Source: Anastatus disparis
Lineage: Eukaryota; Arthropoda; Insecta; Hymenoptera; Eupelmidae
Assembly (NCBI GenBank): GCA_017163975.1
Contig: JAFFSR010000136.1
Span: 5,205,501-5,269,500, forward strand
DNA: 64,000 nucleotides
Direction: 5' to 3'
A program made the position numbers and the translations under genes. Below are positions 24,576-36,796 of this stretch, piece by piece; within the stretch, counting starts at the first letter, position 1, and each line of letters begins with the position of its first letter. The notes under the pieces are model-generated. The model ran no database searches, was not told the DNA's origin, and saw nothing but the letters and a program-made list of their open reading frames with translations.

Positions 24576-25088
24576 GTAAGGTCTTATTATAATAATTTTA
24601 ATATAAATTAAACATCATAATGAACATTCAATTTATATTTCTTTTTACTTCCTTTTCTTGACATCCTAGCTGTTCACTAGGGCAAATTTAGTATTATAAA
24701 TTTTTTAATGTCTAAAGATATTAAATGTCCTCCAGACCCCCCTCTCTTTTTTATTTTTAATTAGTTTTTCACAGAAGTTTGTTTTTTTTTTTAAACTAAA
24801 CCAGGATATATTTTATTTTGAGTGCAAACATATTAAACTTCATTTATGTATTACAATAAGATTTTTACGACGTTCAATTATTTTTGTGTATACTGAAACA
24901 CTTGTTGCATACTTATTGTGATCTGAGTATCTTATATATTACTTTTAAGCTTATATTGTTGCAATAAGACAATGCATGATAACTATTTATTTAGCCATGC
25001 TCTTAATAAACAAAAATAACACCAATTAAAATAATTTGATTATTAAAACTATTTTAAAGTTTAAGAATACTAATAAATTAGTAAGCTA

Positions 25089-26450
25089 ATGATTTTGAAA
25101 TGGCTACCCACAAAATGTTTAGTTTGTTCTATGTTAGTTTGCAAAAGATGGTGCCAAATAGCTCGAGATGAAACTATATGGACAAAATTAGATCTTGAAA
25201 GTAAAGTTTTAAATGAAAGTACACTAGGAAATATTCTTCCAAGAGGTGTTCAAATACTTAGAATGGCACAAGCTAAAATAGCACAACCAGCGTTTCTTCT
25301 AAACAGTGATAATTTTTTTGAAAACTATGTTAGTAAACTTCAATATTTAGATCTTTCTATGGCTGCTGTCTCTCCGGCAGACTTGTCAGAATTGTTGTCT
25401 AAATGTAAATATCTGAAAAAACTTTCTTTCGAAAAGTGCACTTCGAACAAATCATGCTGTGAAGCAATCAGTAAAAACAATGATTTGGAAGTACACTAGG
25501 ACATATTCTTCCAAGAGGTGTTCAAATACTTAGATTGGCACAAGCTGAAATAGCACAACCAGCGTTTCTTCTAAACAGTGATAATTTTTTTGAAAACTAT
25601 GTTAGTAAACTTCAATATTTAGATCTTTCTATGGCTGCTGTCTCTCCGGCAGACTTGTCAGAATTGTTGTCTAAATGTAAATATCTGAAAAAACTTTCTT
25701 TGGAAAAGTGCACTTTGAACAAATTATGCTGTGAAGCAATCAGTAAAAACAATGATTTGGAAGTACACTAGGACATATTCTTCCAAGAGGTGTTCAAATA
25801 CTTAGATTGGCACAAGCTGAAATAGCACAACCAGCGTTTCTTCTAAACAGTGATAATTTTTTGAAAACTATGTTAGTAAACTTCAATATTTAGATCTTTC
25901 TATGGCTGTTGTCTCTCTGGCAGACTTATCAAAATTGTTGTCTAAATGTAAATATCTAAAAAAACTTTCTTTGGAAAAATGCACTTTGAACAAATCATGC
26001 TGTGAAGCAATCAGTAAAAACAATGATTTACAAGTCCTCAATTTAACCATGTGTGAAGGAATGAACATTGATTGTCTAAAGGATTTAATGAAATTGACGA
26101 AATTAACTTCTCTCAATATGGCATGATGTGCCTTAGATTCTGAATCAATAATTTATCTATGTCGTTCGTTACCTGCTTCTATTACAAGATTGAACATTGC
26201 TGAATGTCGAAAAAGCTGACTGATGACAATTTAAAAGATTTAGTTTAAAGCTGTCCTTATCTAGCAGAGCTAAATTTAGGTGACTGTACCTTACTTACAA
26301 TCAATACAGTCCACAGTTTAATGACTTTAGATGAACTAGATCATTTATCAGTGAGTAGAGGTTATTTGTACACTTGTACATATGATTTTCATATTCTAAG
26401 TATGTTAAGAAATTACCGCTGTGGCTTAAAAATAGATTATAATTTATTGT
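25089..26450 (+). pseudogene. Skp2-like F-box/LRR pseudogene with 272-bp internal triplication
   Basis: The first frame (25089-25499) gives an F-box C-terminal half (MILKWLPTK...VCKRWCQIARDETIW) followed by leucine-rich repeats typical of SKP2, the substrate receptor of SCF ubiquitin ligases. A 272-bp segment is present three times in tandem (starting at 25218, 25490 and 25762). As 272 is not a multiple of three, each junction shifts the frame and hits a stop. The third copy runs on into further LRRs (VLNLTMCEGMNIDCL) with stops and a frameshift after 26126, ending near 26345-26450. The F-box N-terminus and C-terminal end are missing and no introns are visible, so it is a 5'-truncated, possibly retrotransposed, copy. 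Confidence 0.8.
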
Positions 26451-26846
26451 AGAAACTTTTTTTGTAATAAAATATGAAAATGAGAATATAAAAAAATATA
26501 GTAAATAAATATAGTAATAAATTAAAATAATAAAAGCGCATGCAATAGCATGAAACACAGTTAGGTACACATTCACTATACCACGAATAAAAAATTTAAA
26601 CTTCTTTAGTTAAAGCTTAGTCATACTCATCTACATGGCAAATGTAATGTTTGGTATCATTTTTGTTAAATTCTAATAGCTCTCTTTTCCTTAAGTTCAA
26701 CATAACAATTCATGAATTTATTTACTATATTTGTATTTTATTTCTATGAATGATTTTTAGATTTTCTAGGTATATGTTGAGCATAAACTGACCCATTCCC
26801 TTATCAATATTTTTTAAATTTTAAAAACTTTGGATTGTAGCTATAA
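26451..26846. other. Non-coding AT-rich interval
   Basis: Nothing recognisable is present. Confidence 0.4.
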
Positions 26847-27007
26847 CCCACACAGCATGAAAGATTTGTAATATTTCTGAAATATTCCTATGCCCGCAAA
26901 AAATCTATGTTAAAACATTTCATGAAATGTTTGAAATGTTTTTACATGAGTTTTTCGCGGACATAGGAATATTTCAGAAATATTACAAATCTTTCATGCT
27001 GTGTGGG
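26847..27007. mobile_element. MITE, CCCACACAGCATGAAA ends, short copy
   Basis: A nearly perfect hairpin with ~50-bp arms: CCCACACAGCATGAAAGATT at the left and its exact complement at the right, including TTTCTGAAATATTCCTATG. The family also occurs as the longer element at 33364-33862. Confidence 0.85.
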
Positions 27008-27927
27008 AATTTATAAATAATATTTTTGACAAGCGACTACCCCAACCCCAAACTAAATGTCATGTGAGCTCAAAATTAATTGCATCAATGTTTTGAGAAA
27101 GATGGAGCTATATTATAAGTTTATGATTTAGTGTATAATATAGAGCTTCCATTTAAGAGATCTCTATCCTTTAATAATAAAATAATTTAATTGATGGTAG
27201 TAATGAATCCCAAAATCTCATTTGACAATATTAATTATTTTGATATGTTTGTAATCATCAATTGGAGACTATTTTTGAAAAATTTGGAAAATTATTTTGA
27301 ACCAGTAGAGTAGAAATCTATTTTATATATTTGTTTGTTATTGTTAATATCTATCTATCATTTGATAAATTTATTGTTAAAACAAAAGAATTTGACAAAT
27401 ATTAAGATTATAAATTTAGATTTAATAATTTACATTTAGCATAAAATAAAAGTAATTTCTATGTATACTTAACAAAAAATCTTTTTTCTAATTAGCTATT
27501 CTGTGTTGAAGATTCTACATAATTATTGTATATAAAAAATATTTTTTACTACAGAAGTTGATTGTATTGAGTTTGAAACTTTTTTCATGTTTCTCTTATG
27601 AAATCTTAAAAAAATTACATAAGTAATAGAAAAAATAAAATAGTAATATATTAAACGAATGTCAAAATTCAAGATTCTTAAATATAAAAGTTACTGATAT
27701 ACTTATACTTTGTTATTCTCAACCTTAATTTTTGACATTTATTTTTTACATTCGAAATATTTATCTTTAAAACGAAAAAATTTACAAATATTATTATTGC
27801 TTTTAATATTAACAATATTAATTTTCACGTTTATCTAAATTTTTTTAAAATTAATTACATAATTTTTTTAGATTTGATAAGAAACGTCAGAAAAAATGTT
27901 CAAACTTAATAAAATTGAGTTTTGTGC
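27008..27927. other. Non-coding AT-rich interval
   Basis: No gene or clear repeat is seen. Many T/A runs. Confidence 0.45.
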
Positions 27928-29001
27928 AGCTGATAAACAAGCTGATGAATGAGCTGATAAATCTGGTGATATATCATCTGATAAATCAGATGCTGATTTG
28001 TCCGCTAATCACAGCTGATATGTTAGCTGATTTATCAGCAGATTTTCCATAAAATATTTTTTTACTAAATAGTAAATCATAAATCATATTATACATGTAA
28101 AAGAATATATCTTTTTATTCTTATAAGTTATAAAATTTTATTTTTTTGATTTTTGAAAATACATTAATTAGAAAATTAAATAAAAAGCGAATTTGTGTTG
28201 AATACACTGAGAGAAATTTTATATGAAATATTACAAGAATCATAGTACATTTTTACGATGTAGCTTTGTAAACTTTTCAATTTTGTGAAATTTACTATAC
28301 TATATAGAAAATTTTATTCCTCTACTTAATAAATTTTATATAAAAAAACTTTACCAATTTTTTGGCTGATTTTTTGGTTACTGATTTCCATTTTATGTAC
28401 AGCAATTTATTTACATCTGGATACAAATATTATTAGAGTCGATTTTCAGATACAAGGGATTATTTCATATTGACGTTACTACCTTCGCTGTGAATTAATA
28501 TAAGCTATAAACATATAACTAAATATAAACGTAAAATCGCAGAGGTCTCTAGAAAACACGCGCGCATGTTAATAACGGTCAGATGGATCGGCCTTCTAAA
28601 CAAAGTGTGCTAAACTCTCACCACTTACGGGAGTTGGGTACAAATTTTAACGCAACAGTCGCCATGAATATATGCTGTTATCGTTCTCTCTTATTTCAAA
28701 ATCAACCTCTGCATGCGCAAGGGATATTGTTACAAGAAATTATAGAGTTTCTACAATGTGTATGACAAAAATTAATATCTGAACTACTAAAAATTTACAG
28801 GTATTATTGAATAAATTGAAACATTCAAAATTTTATTAACTTGACATTGTAATTATTTCAAGATTGTTTTGTAATATTTTGAAAATGGTCTAATATTTTT
28901 TGCTGTTTATTTTGTAAATAATTTTTATTAGGTTTATAAAATTGAAAATATTTTATGGAAAATCTGCTGATCTGGACAAAAAATCCAGTTGAATTTCCTA
29001 A

Positions 29002-30040
29002 CTAGGAGAGTGTCACACCTCCGGATCACGGATTTCGCTCAAACTTCGGGATAAGTTTTCAGATGATAGAATATAGAAAAAACTAAAGTTATAGTCACAA
29101 ATACTCAATATTTTCCTAGTTACAGGCAATCAAAGAAAAGCACTAAAAAAGTTACTAGATTTTAAAACGCATATAGTTCTTTAGCATTGATACCTAAAAG
29201 CTTGAAATCTTTTTCAAATTAAAGCTGAGCTCAAATCCTTTCGAAACAGTGGTTACAGCATATCAAAATATTATTATTTCCCAAAGTTGGAGCGTAATAA
29301 GGATTGGACCTGAATTTTCTTTTCAAGAGCAGACCGGATTCACTATCCTTGTCTAATTGAGATTTTTGTTATTTACTCAAGTATTAATCGGTGTATTTGC
29401 AAATTGAAGGTTAAGCGCAATAGATATTATTATTACAAATATGTATGCACAAGAAAAAAAAATCTACCGTTTCATTTTTGAGAAAAGTAAGGAACGCGAA
29501 AATATTATAAACATTAACTTTTACTTCGGCGTTCCTTACTTTTCTCAAAAACAAAGCGCTAGAATTTTTTTTTCTTGTGCATAGATGTTCATAATAATAA
29601 TATCTATTGCGCTCAACCTTTAATTTGCAAATACACCGATTAATACTTGAGTAAATAACAAACAACTCGATTGTTACTCGGATTCTACTCTGGCCTGGTC
29701 TTAAAACAATTAATAATAAAAGCTGAAATTAGGTCCAATCTTTATTACGCTCCAACTTTAGGAAAAAATAATATTTTGATATGCTGTAACTACTGTTTCG
29801 AAAGGATTTGAGTTCAGCTTTAATTCAAAAAAAGTTTCAAGCTTCTAGTTATCAATGCTAAAGAACTATATGCGCTTAAAAATCTAGTAACTTTTTTAGT
29901 GATTTTCTTCAATTGCCTGTAACTAGGGAAATATTGAGTGTTTGTTACTATAACTTTAACTTTTTCCATATTCTGTCATCTGAAAACTTATCCCGAAGTT
30001 TGAGCAAAATCCGTGATCCGGAGATGTGACACTCTCCTAG
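29002..30040. mobile_element. Inverted-repeat element, CTAGGAGAGTGTCACA ends
   Basis: The ends CTAGGAGAGTGTCACACC and TGTGACACTCTCCTAG lead into ~320-bp arms that pair almost throughout (GGATCACGGATTT, AACTTCGGGATAAGTTTTCA, TTTCGAAAGGATTTGAG). The centre is interrupted by a family B MITE at 29323-29704. A partial copy lies at 42104-42460. Confidence 0.85.
29323..29704. mobile_element. TTAA-flanked MITE, family B, copy 1
   Basis: The ends GAGCAGACCGGA and CCTGGTC are flanked by TCAA (left, mutated) and TTAA (right). The inner hairpin arms contain TTACTCAAGTATTAATCGG and CTTACTTTTCTC. Copies are at 48201-48592 and 51668-52059. The first few bases (GAGCAG) match family A, suggesting a shared transposase. 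Confidence 0.85.
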
Positions 30041-30345
30041 TAAGTGAGAAATCTAGCTGGGGAACCTGAATTTAAGCTGGATTTTAATGGATTATCCAGT
30101 TAGAATTCCATTTTTTCCTATACAATACTTCCAGTAGTTTTGAGTTAAATTTTTACCCAAATTTCTGTGCTGTACCTTGGTTTCCTATAAATCATTTAGT
30201 AGATTTCCATTTACCTTCCCATATACTTTGAAGCAGAATTCCACCTTTTCAATTCGTCTTTTAAGGATTTTTCATCTACTTTTGTCTGGACTTCCCAATG
30301 AACATACATACCTCGATGACGTGGATTCCTGTCGATACGGAAGTA

Positions 30346-30667
30346 CACGGAAAGAAATTTTCGCTTTAGGGATTCCCGTACTATACATTTACCGACTTCG
30401 AATTTGGGAGTCTGGCAAGCCCAACGCAGAGTCTGTTGGTGCCCAGTATCGAATGCAGCCAATTCAAATATTTTTCAAAGTTGAAGAATTCTAAATATGA
30501 TTATATTTAGTGAACTTTTGAGTTCTGTCATTTCAATAGTTTTTGAATTGAAGTATCTCAAGTTTTAATGTCTAGTTATTGAAAGCTGGAGTCAATTCCA
30601 TCAAATCTATAGAAGTTCTCTTATTCAAATTTAATTGTAGTCTCCAAAGCGAAAATTTCTTTCAGTG
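30346..30667. mobile_element. MITE with CACTGAAAGAAATTTT ends
   Basis: The left end CACGGAAAGAAATTTTCGC and right end GCGAAAATTTCTTTCAGTG are flanked by TA on both sides (30344-30345, 30668-30669). It sits inside the left inner arm of the foldback complex. The right arm lacks it, which shows a clean empty-site difference. Confidence 0.75.
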
Positions 30668-30959
30668 TAGTAATCGATTTGAATCTTGTGTATTCTATGA
30701 ATTTCTAACTATTATTACCTAAATTTACCGTAATACATCTCACCTATTTACAACTGGATTTTTATATGGATTCCCGTTCTTAATGTGCGCATATTTGTTT
30801 CACTTGTAAATTTTTACCAATTACTAAGTGGATTCTTATTTCGATTTGAGGTTCCATTTTGAATTAGATTCCTGTCCGATTCATGGATTCTCACTTTTTC
30901 AATTGGATTTTCAGATAGATTTACAAGGCGGAAAACTATAGTATTTTCTATCATAAATA

Positions 30960-31345
30960 TCCAGCTGAATGTGACTGTATAGTCGATGTATATTTGAATG
31001 GGTAATCCATCTGAATGATCCACCTGGATTTTCCAGCTGGATAATACCCATGTATTCAGGTAGATTACTCATCTAGGTGGATTACCCATCCGAATATCCA
31101 GCTGGATTATCAATGTAAATATGTAGGTGGATTACTTACCTAAAATTTAGATCAATTACCCATCTATACATCTAGGTAGATTTCCCAACTGATTATACAC
31201 CTAGAATATCCAGGCAGATTACCCACCATCTAATCCAGAGATATTTCCCATCTAAATATATAGCTGGAAAATCCAGGTGGATTACTAATCTAAATATCCA
31301 GCTGGATATCCATCGACTATCCAGTCACATCCAGCTGGATCTTTT
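30960..31345. repeat. Degenerate CCAGCTGGAT / GGTGGATTACCCAT array
   Basis: Motifs of ~16-30 bp containing CCAGCTGGAT and GATTACCCATCT recur about 15 times in both orientations. The block is palindromic at its ends (GTGACTGTATAGTCGATG / CATCGACTATCCAGTCAC). Confidence 0.7.
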
Positions 31346-31418
31346 TGATTGAATTTATTTTGAAAATCTAGCTGCATATTTTTGTAATAATATGTATTGC
31401 GCATAAATGTAGATAATA

Positions 31419-32030
31419 ATTGGGAACTCACACGAAGGCGTAACCTATATGTATATAGTATACTAACATGGCGACTGAATTCCCCAGTACAAGCTGGGCT
31501 TAAATGTAATGACATTAGTTTTTTAGTCTAAACATCATCACCGTGAAAAACATTTGTAAATACGCTAACACCAATCGTGCACAACGTAAATTTATACAAG
31601 GAGAAATGGTTTATCAGACCCAATTCGAAATAAAATGTGAAATTAATAAGAAATATACATTCAACGGTGAGGTTAACGGTGTGCTTATTGCTTGCAGACG
31701 TCTACTTGTCCACGCTTCATACAAATCTATCTTCGCAGAGTTGTCAAATATATTCTGCTTGTTTACATAACCTCGATTTGTTCTCGGGAAGAGATGAAAA
31801 CTAACATTTAAATTCTTGACTGCTTAAATTTCACGACCCCTTACTACACAATAATCTCTGTTGGAATTTTTTTCACGCATTTTGAACTCTTTTTATGACA
31901 TTGTAATTAGTTTTCAATTAAAAACTAAAAATTAAACACCAATTGCTATGCTACTCAATGCAAAGTTGTGTTTTCGATTATTTCACAGCTTTGCCACGAG
32001 AGGTCATCGCAAGTGTGTGAGTTCCCAATA
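31419..32030. mobile_element. Inverted-repeat element, ATTGGGAACTCACAC ends
   Basis: ATTGGGAACTCACAC at the left and GTGTGAGTTCCCAAT at the right form 15-bp TIRs around ~580 bp of non-coding DNA. It interrupts the inner foldback arm. Confidence 0.6.
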
Positions 32031-32569
32031 GTTGGAAATTTATCGAATACACAAGATTCGAATCCATTACCACTTCGGTATAGACACAAATGCACGTCAT
32101 CGAGGTCTGTATGTTCATTGAGAAGTCCAGACAATAATAGATAAAAAAAACCCTGAAAAACGAATAGGAAAGATGGGATTCCACTTCAAAGTATATGAAA
32201 AGGTAAAGAGAAATCTGCTAAATAATTTATAGGAAACCAAGGTACAGCAAGGAAATCTGGGTGAAAATCTAACTCAAAACTATTAAAAGTATTGTATAGG
32301 AAAGAATGGAATTCCAGCTGGATAATCCATTAAAATCCAGCTTAAATCCAGGTTCCCCAGCTAGATTTCCCACTCAGGAAATCCAACTAGATTTTTTCCG
32401 GGAATAAATCAGCTAATATATCAGCTGATAAATAAGCTGTGATTAGCGGACAAATCAGCATCTGATTCATCAGCTGACATATCAGCTGATTTATCAGCTC
32501 GTTTATCAGCTTGTTTATCAGCAGGTTTATCAGCTGCTTTTTCATAGCAGGGTGATTTATTTTTTTAGT

Positions 32570-32640
32570 TGTTACAATAAGAATAGATTAATAAACAAAG
32601 TTTTTTAATCTATTCTTATTTTTATGTATGTTTTATCTAT
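32570..32640. repeat. Small hairpin AATAAGAATAGATTA
   Basis: AATAAGAATAGATTA pairs with TAATCTATTCTTATT across a short A/T loop. Confidence 0.7.
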
Positions 32641-32689
32641 GTCCAGCTTAATATTTAAAATTAAGTCTTCACGGTTTTTTTTCAATGGG

Positions 32690-33130
32690 AAAAAAGTACG
32701 AGATAAAATTACATTATAAAAACGTATGAAAAAAATACGTGAAAAAAGACTTGAAAAAAATGCAAATTTAAGATGTTAAAAATACGTGTTATTTTTACAT
32801 TTTTTTCAATTCTTTTTTAACACATGAAAATAATACGTGATTTTTTATTAGATAAAATACATGTAAAATAACATGTTAATTACATGTGGAATCGCATAAT
32901 AAATTACATGTAATATCACACGATAAATTACATAAAAAATTACATGACAAATTATATTATTAATCACATGTTACAACACGTGTTTTTACATATGTAAAAT
33001 TCGGTCGAGTTTTTTACGGTATTTAACATACAATTTAACATGTGATTTAACACATGATCCACCATATCATCTAACATGTTATTCAACACGTTATTTAACA
33101 TACAATTTATTACGTCATTTACCACCTCAT
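32690..33130. repeat. Degenerate ACATGT/ACACGT repeat array
   Basis: About 13-16-bp units with AATTACATGTAA, ACACGTG and TTTAACATG recur with both strand senses, changing orientation near 33000. Non-coding. Confidence 0.65.
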
Positions 33131-33363
33131 CATTTTCAGTAGAGATATGCCCTATGTGTTAAAAAATAGTTTACGACACTCGTAACCTTAGGGCGCTAAC
33201 TTCGGCCGTGTAATAAAGTACCACTTAAGTCCCATACATCGTAATGTACCATATTTTGCTTTGAACTCTGACGATCATAATGTCATCGGTAGTAGATTAA
33301 TGTTTCAATGATACCCTAGGTACATTAAAGAACCTTTTTGAATAAAGGTTAAGTATCACTACT

Positions 33364-33862
33364 AACACAGCATGAAAGATTGCTGCAAGGTTGCTGCAAA
33401 GTTTTATGAAAGATTTAAAACCTTGCAACCTTTTATGAAAAGTTACAGAAACCTTTACACGTCCGCGCAAGAACCTGGTTACAATATTTTAAGAAATCTC
33501 GCCAGAACCTTTGATAGACTTTCCAAAAATCTTTTATATAAAATTTCTTGAAATGTTTCTTGAAAAATTTTCTTAAACATTGCAGAAACCTTGCAGAATC
33601 TTTGCAGAAACTTTTCGTGAAAGAATTCTTGCAATGTTTCTTAAAATATTTTTAAAACCTTGCAACAATTTTTCATTTAAGATTTTTGTATGATTACTTG
33701 AAATGTCTCATGAAACCTTACAGCAAGGCTCCACTTATTTTATATTACAATATTTTCTAAAAACTCTCGGCCATGTTCATGCAAGGTTGCTAAAATCTTG
33801 TGACAACATTTCGGTGCAATATTTCAGTGAAATTTTCATTGCAATATTTCATGCTGTGTGGG
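33364..33862. mobile_element. MITE, CACAGCATGAAAG ends, long copy
   Basis: AACACAGCATGAAAGATTGC at the left and ATTTCATGCTGTGTGGG at the right share termini with 26847-27007. The interior is made of degenerate ~15-25-bp motifs such as CTTGCAGAAACC and TTCTTGAAATG. Confidence 0.75.
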
Positions 33863-33951
33863 TAATAATATGTAATAAAGCTAGCTATAAGCTACAAACT
33901 TCTATACCAATAGCGTAGTACTATCTCACGAAACATTATATTGTTTGAATA

Positions 33952-34170
33952 TAGTATATTTTTTCCCTAGGGAAAAGAAGTAAAGAATGTCCGAAATCGT
34001 ATGTAAATTGTCACCTGAGCCGAAGGCGAGGGGGGCAAACATACGATTTAAGGCATTCTTTTTTTCCCCGTGGCGAAAATGCAATTTTTTTCAACACCGG
34101 GCCGAAAATACAACTTTTTTTTGGCGCTATGTAAAAAAGTAGTAGTTTCGGGCCAGGTGTTGAAAAAAAG
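33952..34170 (+). repeat. Dispersed repeat with GAGCCGAAGGCGAGG loop, copy 1
   Basis: It is almost identical to 47181-47400. AAATCGTATGT pairs with ACATACGATTT around GAGCCGAAGGCGAGGGG. A second hairpin follows, with GGGCCGAAAA and TTTCGGGCC. Class unknown, non-coding. Confidence 0.8.
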
Positions 34171-34486
34171 AATTTTTTCCTTAATGACATCTAATTTCAC
34201 AGTGATATATATAACAAAAAATGTATCAAAAACTGGATATTTTGCATGAAACCCTGTCAAAAAATAAAATGTTAATTATTTGAATTCATCAAACAGTAGC
34301 TATTGACATTTGTTCATCAAAAAAATTTAATTTTTCTCAAATGTTCTGTAACAATATTTTGTCAATGTTTCATTGCTGTATTCAAAAACATTTTAAGAAA
34401 ATTCATGAAATGTTACAAAAATATTTTATAAAATGCACTCATAATAGCAGTTAATTTTTTGTAATAAATTTTTCTTTAAACCAAAT

Positions 34487-34735
34487 TTAAGAGTAGGTCG
34501 TATATTTCCGTTCTTTTTTAATTAAAGAACTCTTTTTTGCAAAAACTGACTTTAGCAAAAAATAAAAAGAAAACTATCTTGTATCATAAAAAGCAATATT
34601 TTGTTGACGAGGGAAGATTAATTTATTGATTCGTTTTCAAAAGAATCTTGAAAAACCATATTGTTAACTTTAACCTCTATTTTTAAAGCTTTTGTAGGTT
34701 ACTTTAAAAACGGATTGATAAGATTAATTTTTTCT
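34487..34735. mobile_element. TTAA MITE, family A, truncated copy
   Basis: It starts at TTAA (34487) with GAGTAGGTCG and is collinear with the first two-thirds of 6546-6934. The right end is lost at the junction with copia sequence. Confidence 0.7.
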
Positions 34736-35274
34736 AACTAATGAACAATTGATCTTGACTTCGCACATACTCTATTATAATCTCGCCATCATTCACCTTT
34801 TCCCTGATAAAATGAAATTTGACCTCGATGCGTTTCAATCTTCTATTAAATCTTGGGTGATTACTCAACTCAATAGCACTTTTATTATCAACATTTAAAA
34901 CCGATGCTGTATTACATCAAAATCCAATCTCATTCAAAAATCTTCTCATCCATTCAAGTTCTTTACAAGATTCACTAACAGCAATATATTCAGCCTAAGT
35001 TGTGCTTTGAGCCACTACAGACTGACGCTGAGAAAACCATATTACATGCGCTGAGGCATAAGCAATCACACAGCCACTAGTCGTTTTTCTAGTATCTTTA
35101 CATCTAGCAAAATCTGCACCCGAAAATGCATTTACGATCAAACCATCGACTTTTCTTTTAAAAAAAAGCCAACACCACATGTATCCAATACATATCTTAT
35201 TACACGCTTAACACATCCCCAATGAGCTTTATCATAGTAAGTAACAAACCTACTCAAATAGTTTACAATATATA

Positions 35275-36204
35275 CAGTGGGGTCCAATAAAAAAGAGCCA
35301 CCCTTGAGAAAAAAAGTACTAATTAAAAAATTTTGTATCTCAACAAATAAGGGTCGTACAGAACTCCACGACCACTCATTTTAAACGCATTTGTAAGGAA
35401 TTTTTAATGGTGTATTGGCAATTTAATTTTGAGTACTTGTCTGGGAAATATTACGACTTAAAAATAGAAAAAAAAAATTTTTTTATTCGCCTGTGTTTAA
35501 ATTCAAATCATTTTTCGGAAAATGGTGGTAGAAAAATATTACACGGCTAGTTTTAAAGGTATTTTGCTTAACTTGAAATTTATATTTTAGTTTTTTTCTA
35601 GGTTCAAAATTGACCGAAAATTAGCGATTAAAATTTTTTTGATATTGTTGCGGTACTCTTATAAGAGTATGGTATACATGTATATAAGAATACCGCAACA
35701 ATATCAAAAAAATTGAAATGCACAAGAAATTTTGAAAAAATTTAAGGTTATTCTACACGCAAAAATGCACTTTTTTATTTGCCATTTTTCTACATCTCCT
35801 TTCATTAAGCAGATATCGGAAAAATAAAAAAGATCCTTTTTTCAACAAAAATCGCTGATTCTCGGTCAATTTTAAACCTAGAAAAAAAACTAAAATTTAA
35901 ATTTCAAGTTAAGCAAAATACCTTTAAAACTAGTCGTGTAAAATTTTTCTACCACCATTTTCCGAAAAATGATTTGAATTTAAACACAGGCGAATAAAAA
36001 ATTTTTTTTCTCTATTTTTAAGTCGTAATATTTCTTAGACAAGTACTTAAAACTAAATTGCCAATACACCATTAAAAAGTCCTTACAAATGCGTTCAAAA
36101 TGAGTGGGCGTAGAGTTCTGTACGACGCTTATTTGTTGAGATACAAAATTTTTAAATTAGTACTTTTTTTCTCAAGGGTGGCTCTTTTTTATTGGACCCC
36201 ACTG
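35275..36204. mobile_element. Tc1/mariner-like MITE, 930-bp palindrome
   Basis: The ends CAGTGGGGTCCAATAA and TTATTGGACCCCACTG are flanked by TA on both sides. The two halves are inverted copies over almost the whole length, meeting near 35670-35690 and around ATATTGTTGCGGTA. It splits the copia pol within its connection region. No transposase. Confidence 0.88.
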
Positions 36205-36392
36205 TATGACAAATCAGGTCTTGTCACTACTGTCAAGAATATAAGTGAGCCTATGGCTTCTCTAAAAGTAAAGTTTAAATTACAATCATTATTCGCCTAT
36301 ATGGGTAAAACAATATTTGGATCAGCTGGCGTGTCCACGGGATCTGCATTTTTCATACCAAATTTATTAACTATTTTTCTAGCATAATTTTC

Positions 36393-36796
36393 TTAACGGC
36401 ATGTCGGAGCTGCAGCAATCGAGTTTTGCTTTTTTTATTTTATCAATATCTTTTTAAATTTTCAAAACAAATATAATGACTTGTCCGCACTAAAGCTATA
36501 TTAATAGAATAATTTTTGTTAAAATAAAAAATCATTTGGACTTATTTTTTTATGATCTTAGATTGGAAATTAGATGTCAAACTCGACAAACCTAACCTTG
36601 AAATACGATATATTGAAAGTTTTTATAAAAACTTTATATGTATAATATTTTGGTGGATTTCTTGAGTTGTCCGCACTAGAGTTTAATCTTAAAAATTTTT
36701 TCTTTGGTGCAAAGAAACTCGATTAAACGCATCGTTTATTCATAAGTTAGGATTGGAAATATTATTAGAAGGCGGACAGCTTCGTCATGCTCTTAA
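36393..36796. mobile_element. TTAA-flanked MITE, family C, copy 2
   Basis: TTAA at 36393-36396 and 36793-36796. The ends CGGCATGTCGGAGCTG and CAGCTTCGTCATGCTC are imperfect TIRs. Inserted in copia pol between RT and the connection region. It is nearly identical to 55362-55771 in reverse orientation. Confidence 0.88.

Larger units (their letters stand above)
27928..32550. mobile_element. Composite foldback complex with TCAGCTGAT arms
   Basis: The outer arms (27928-28045 and about 32405-32550) consist of iterated CAGCTGAT/ATCAGCTGA motifs and pair with each other. Inner arms at about 30045-30340 plus 30670-30710 pair with about 32033-32380 (for example AATCTAGCTGGGGAACCT and ACAATACTTCCAGTAG). 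The centre (30960-31345) is an array of CCAGCTGGAT / GGTGGATTACCCAT repeats that itself folds back. Three or more other elements have inserted into it (29002-30040, 30346-30667, 31419-32030). No coding region survives, and ORFs here are symmetrical by-products. Confidence 0.65.

Noticed and set aside
36100..36387. 95-codon ORF on the plus strand
   Set aside because: It spans the junction of the mariner MITE and antisense copia pol, whose real frame is on the minus strand.
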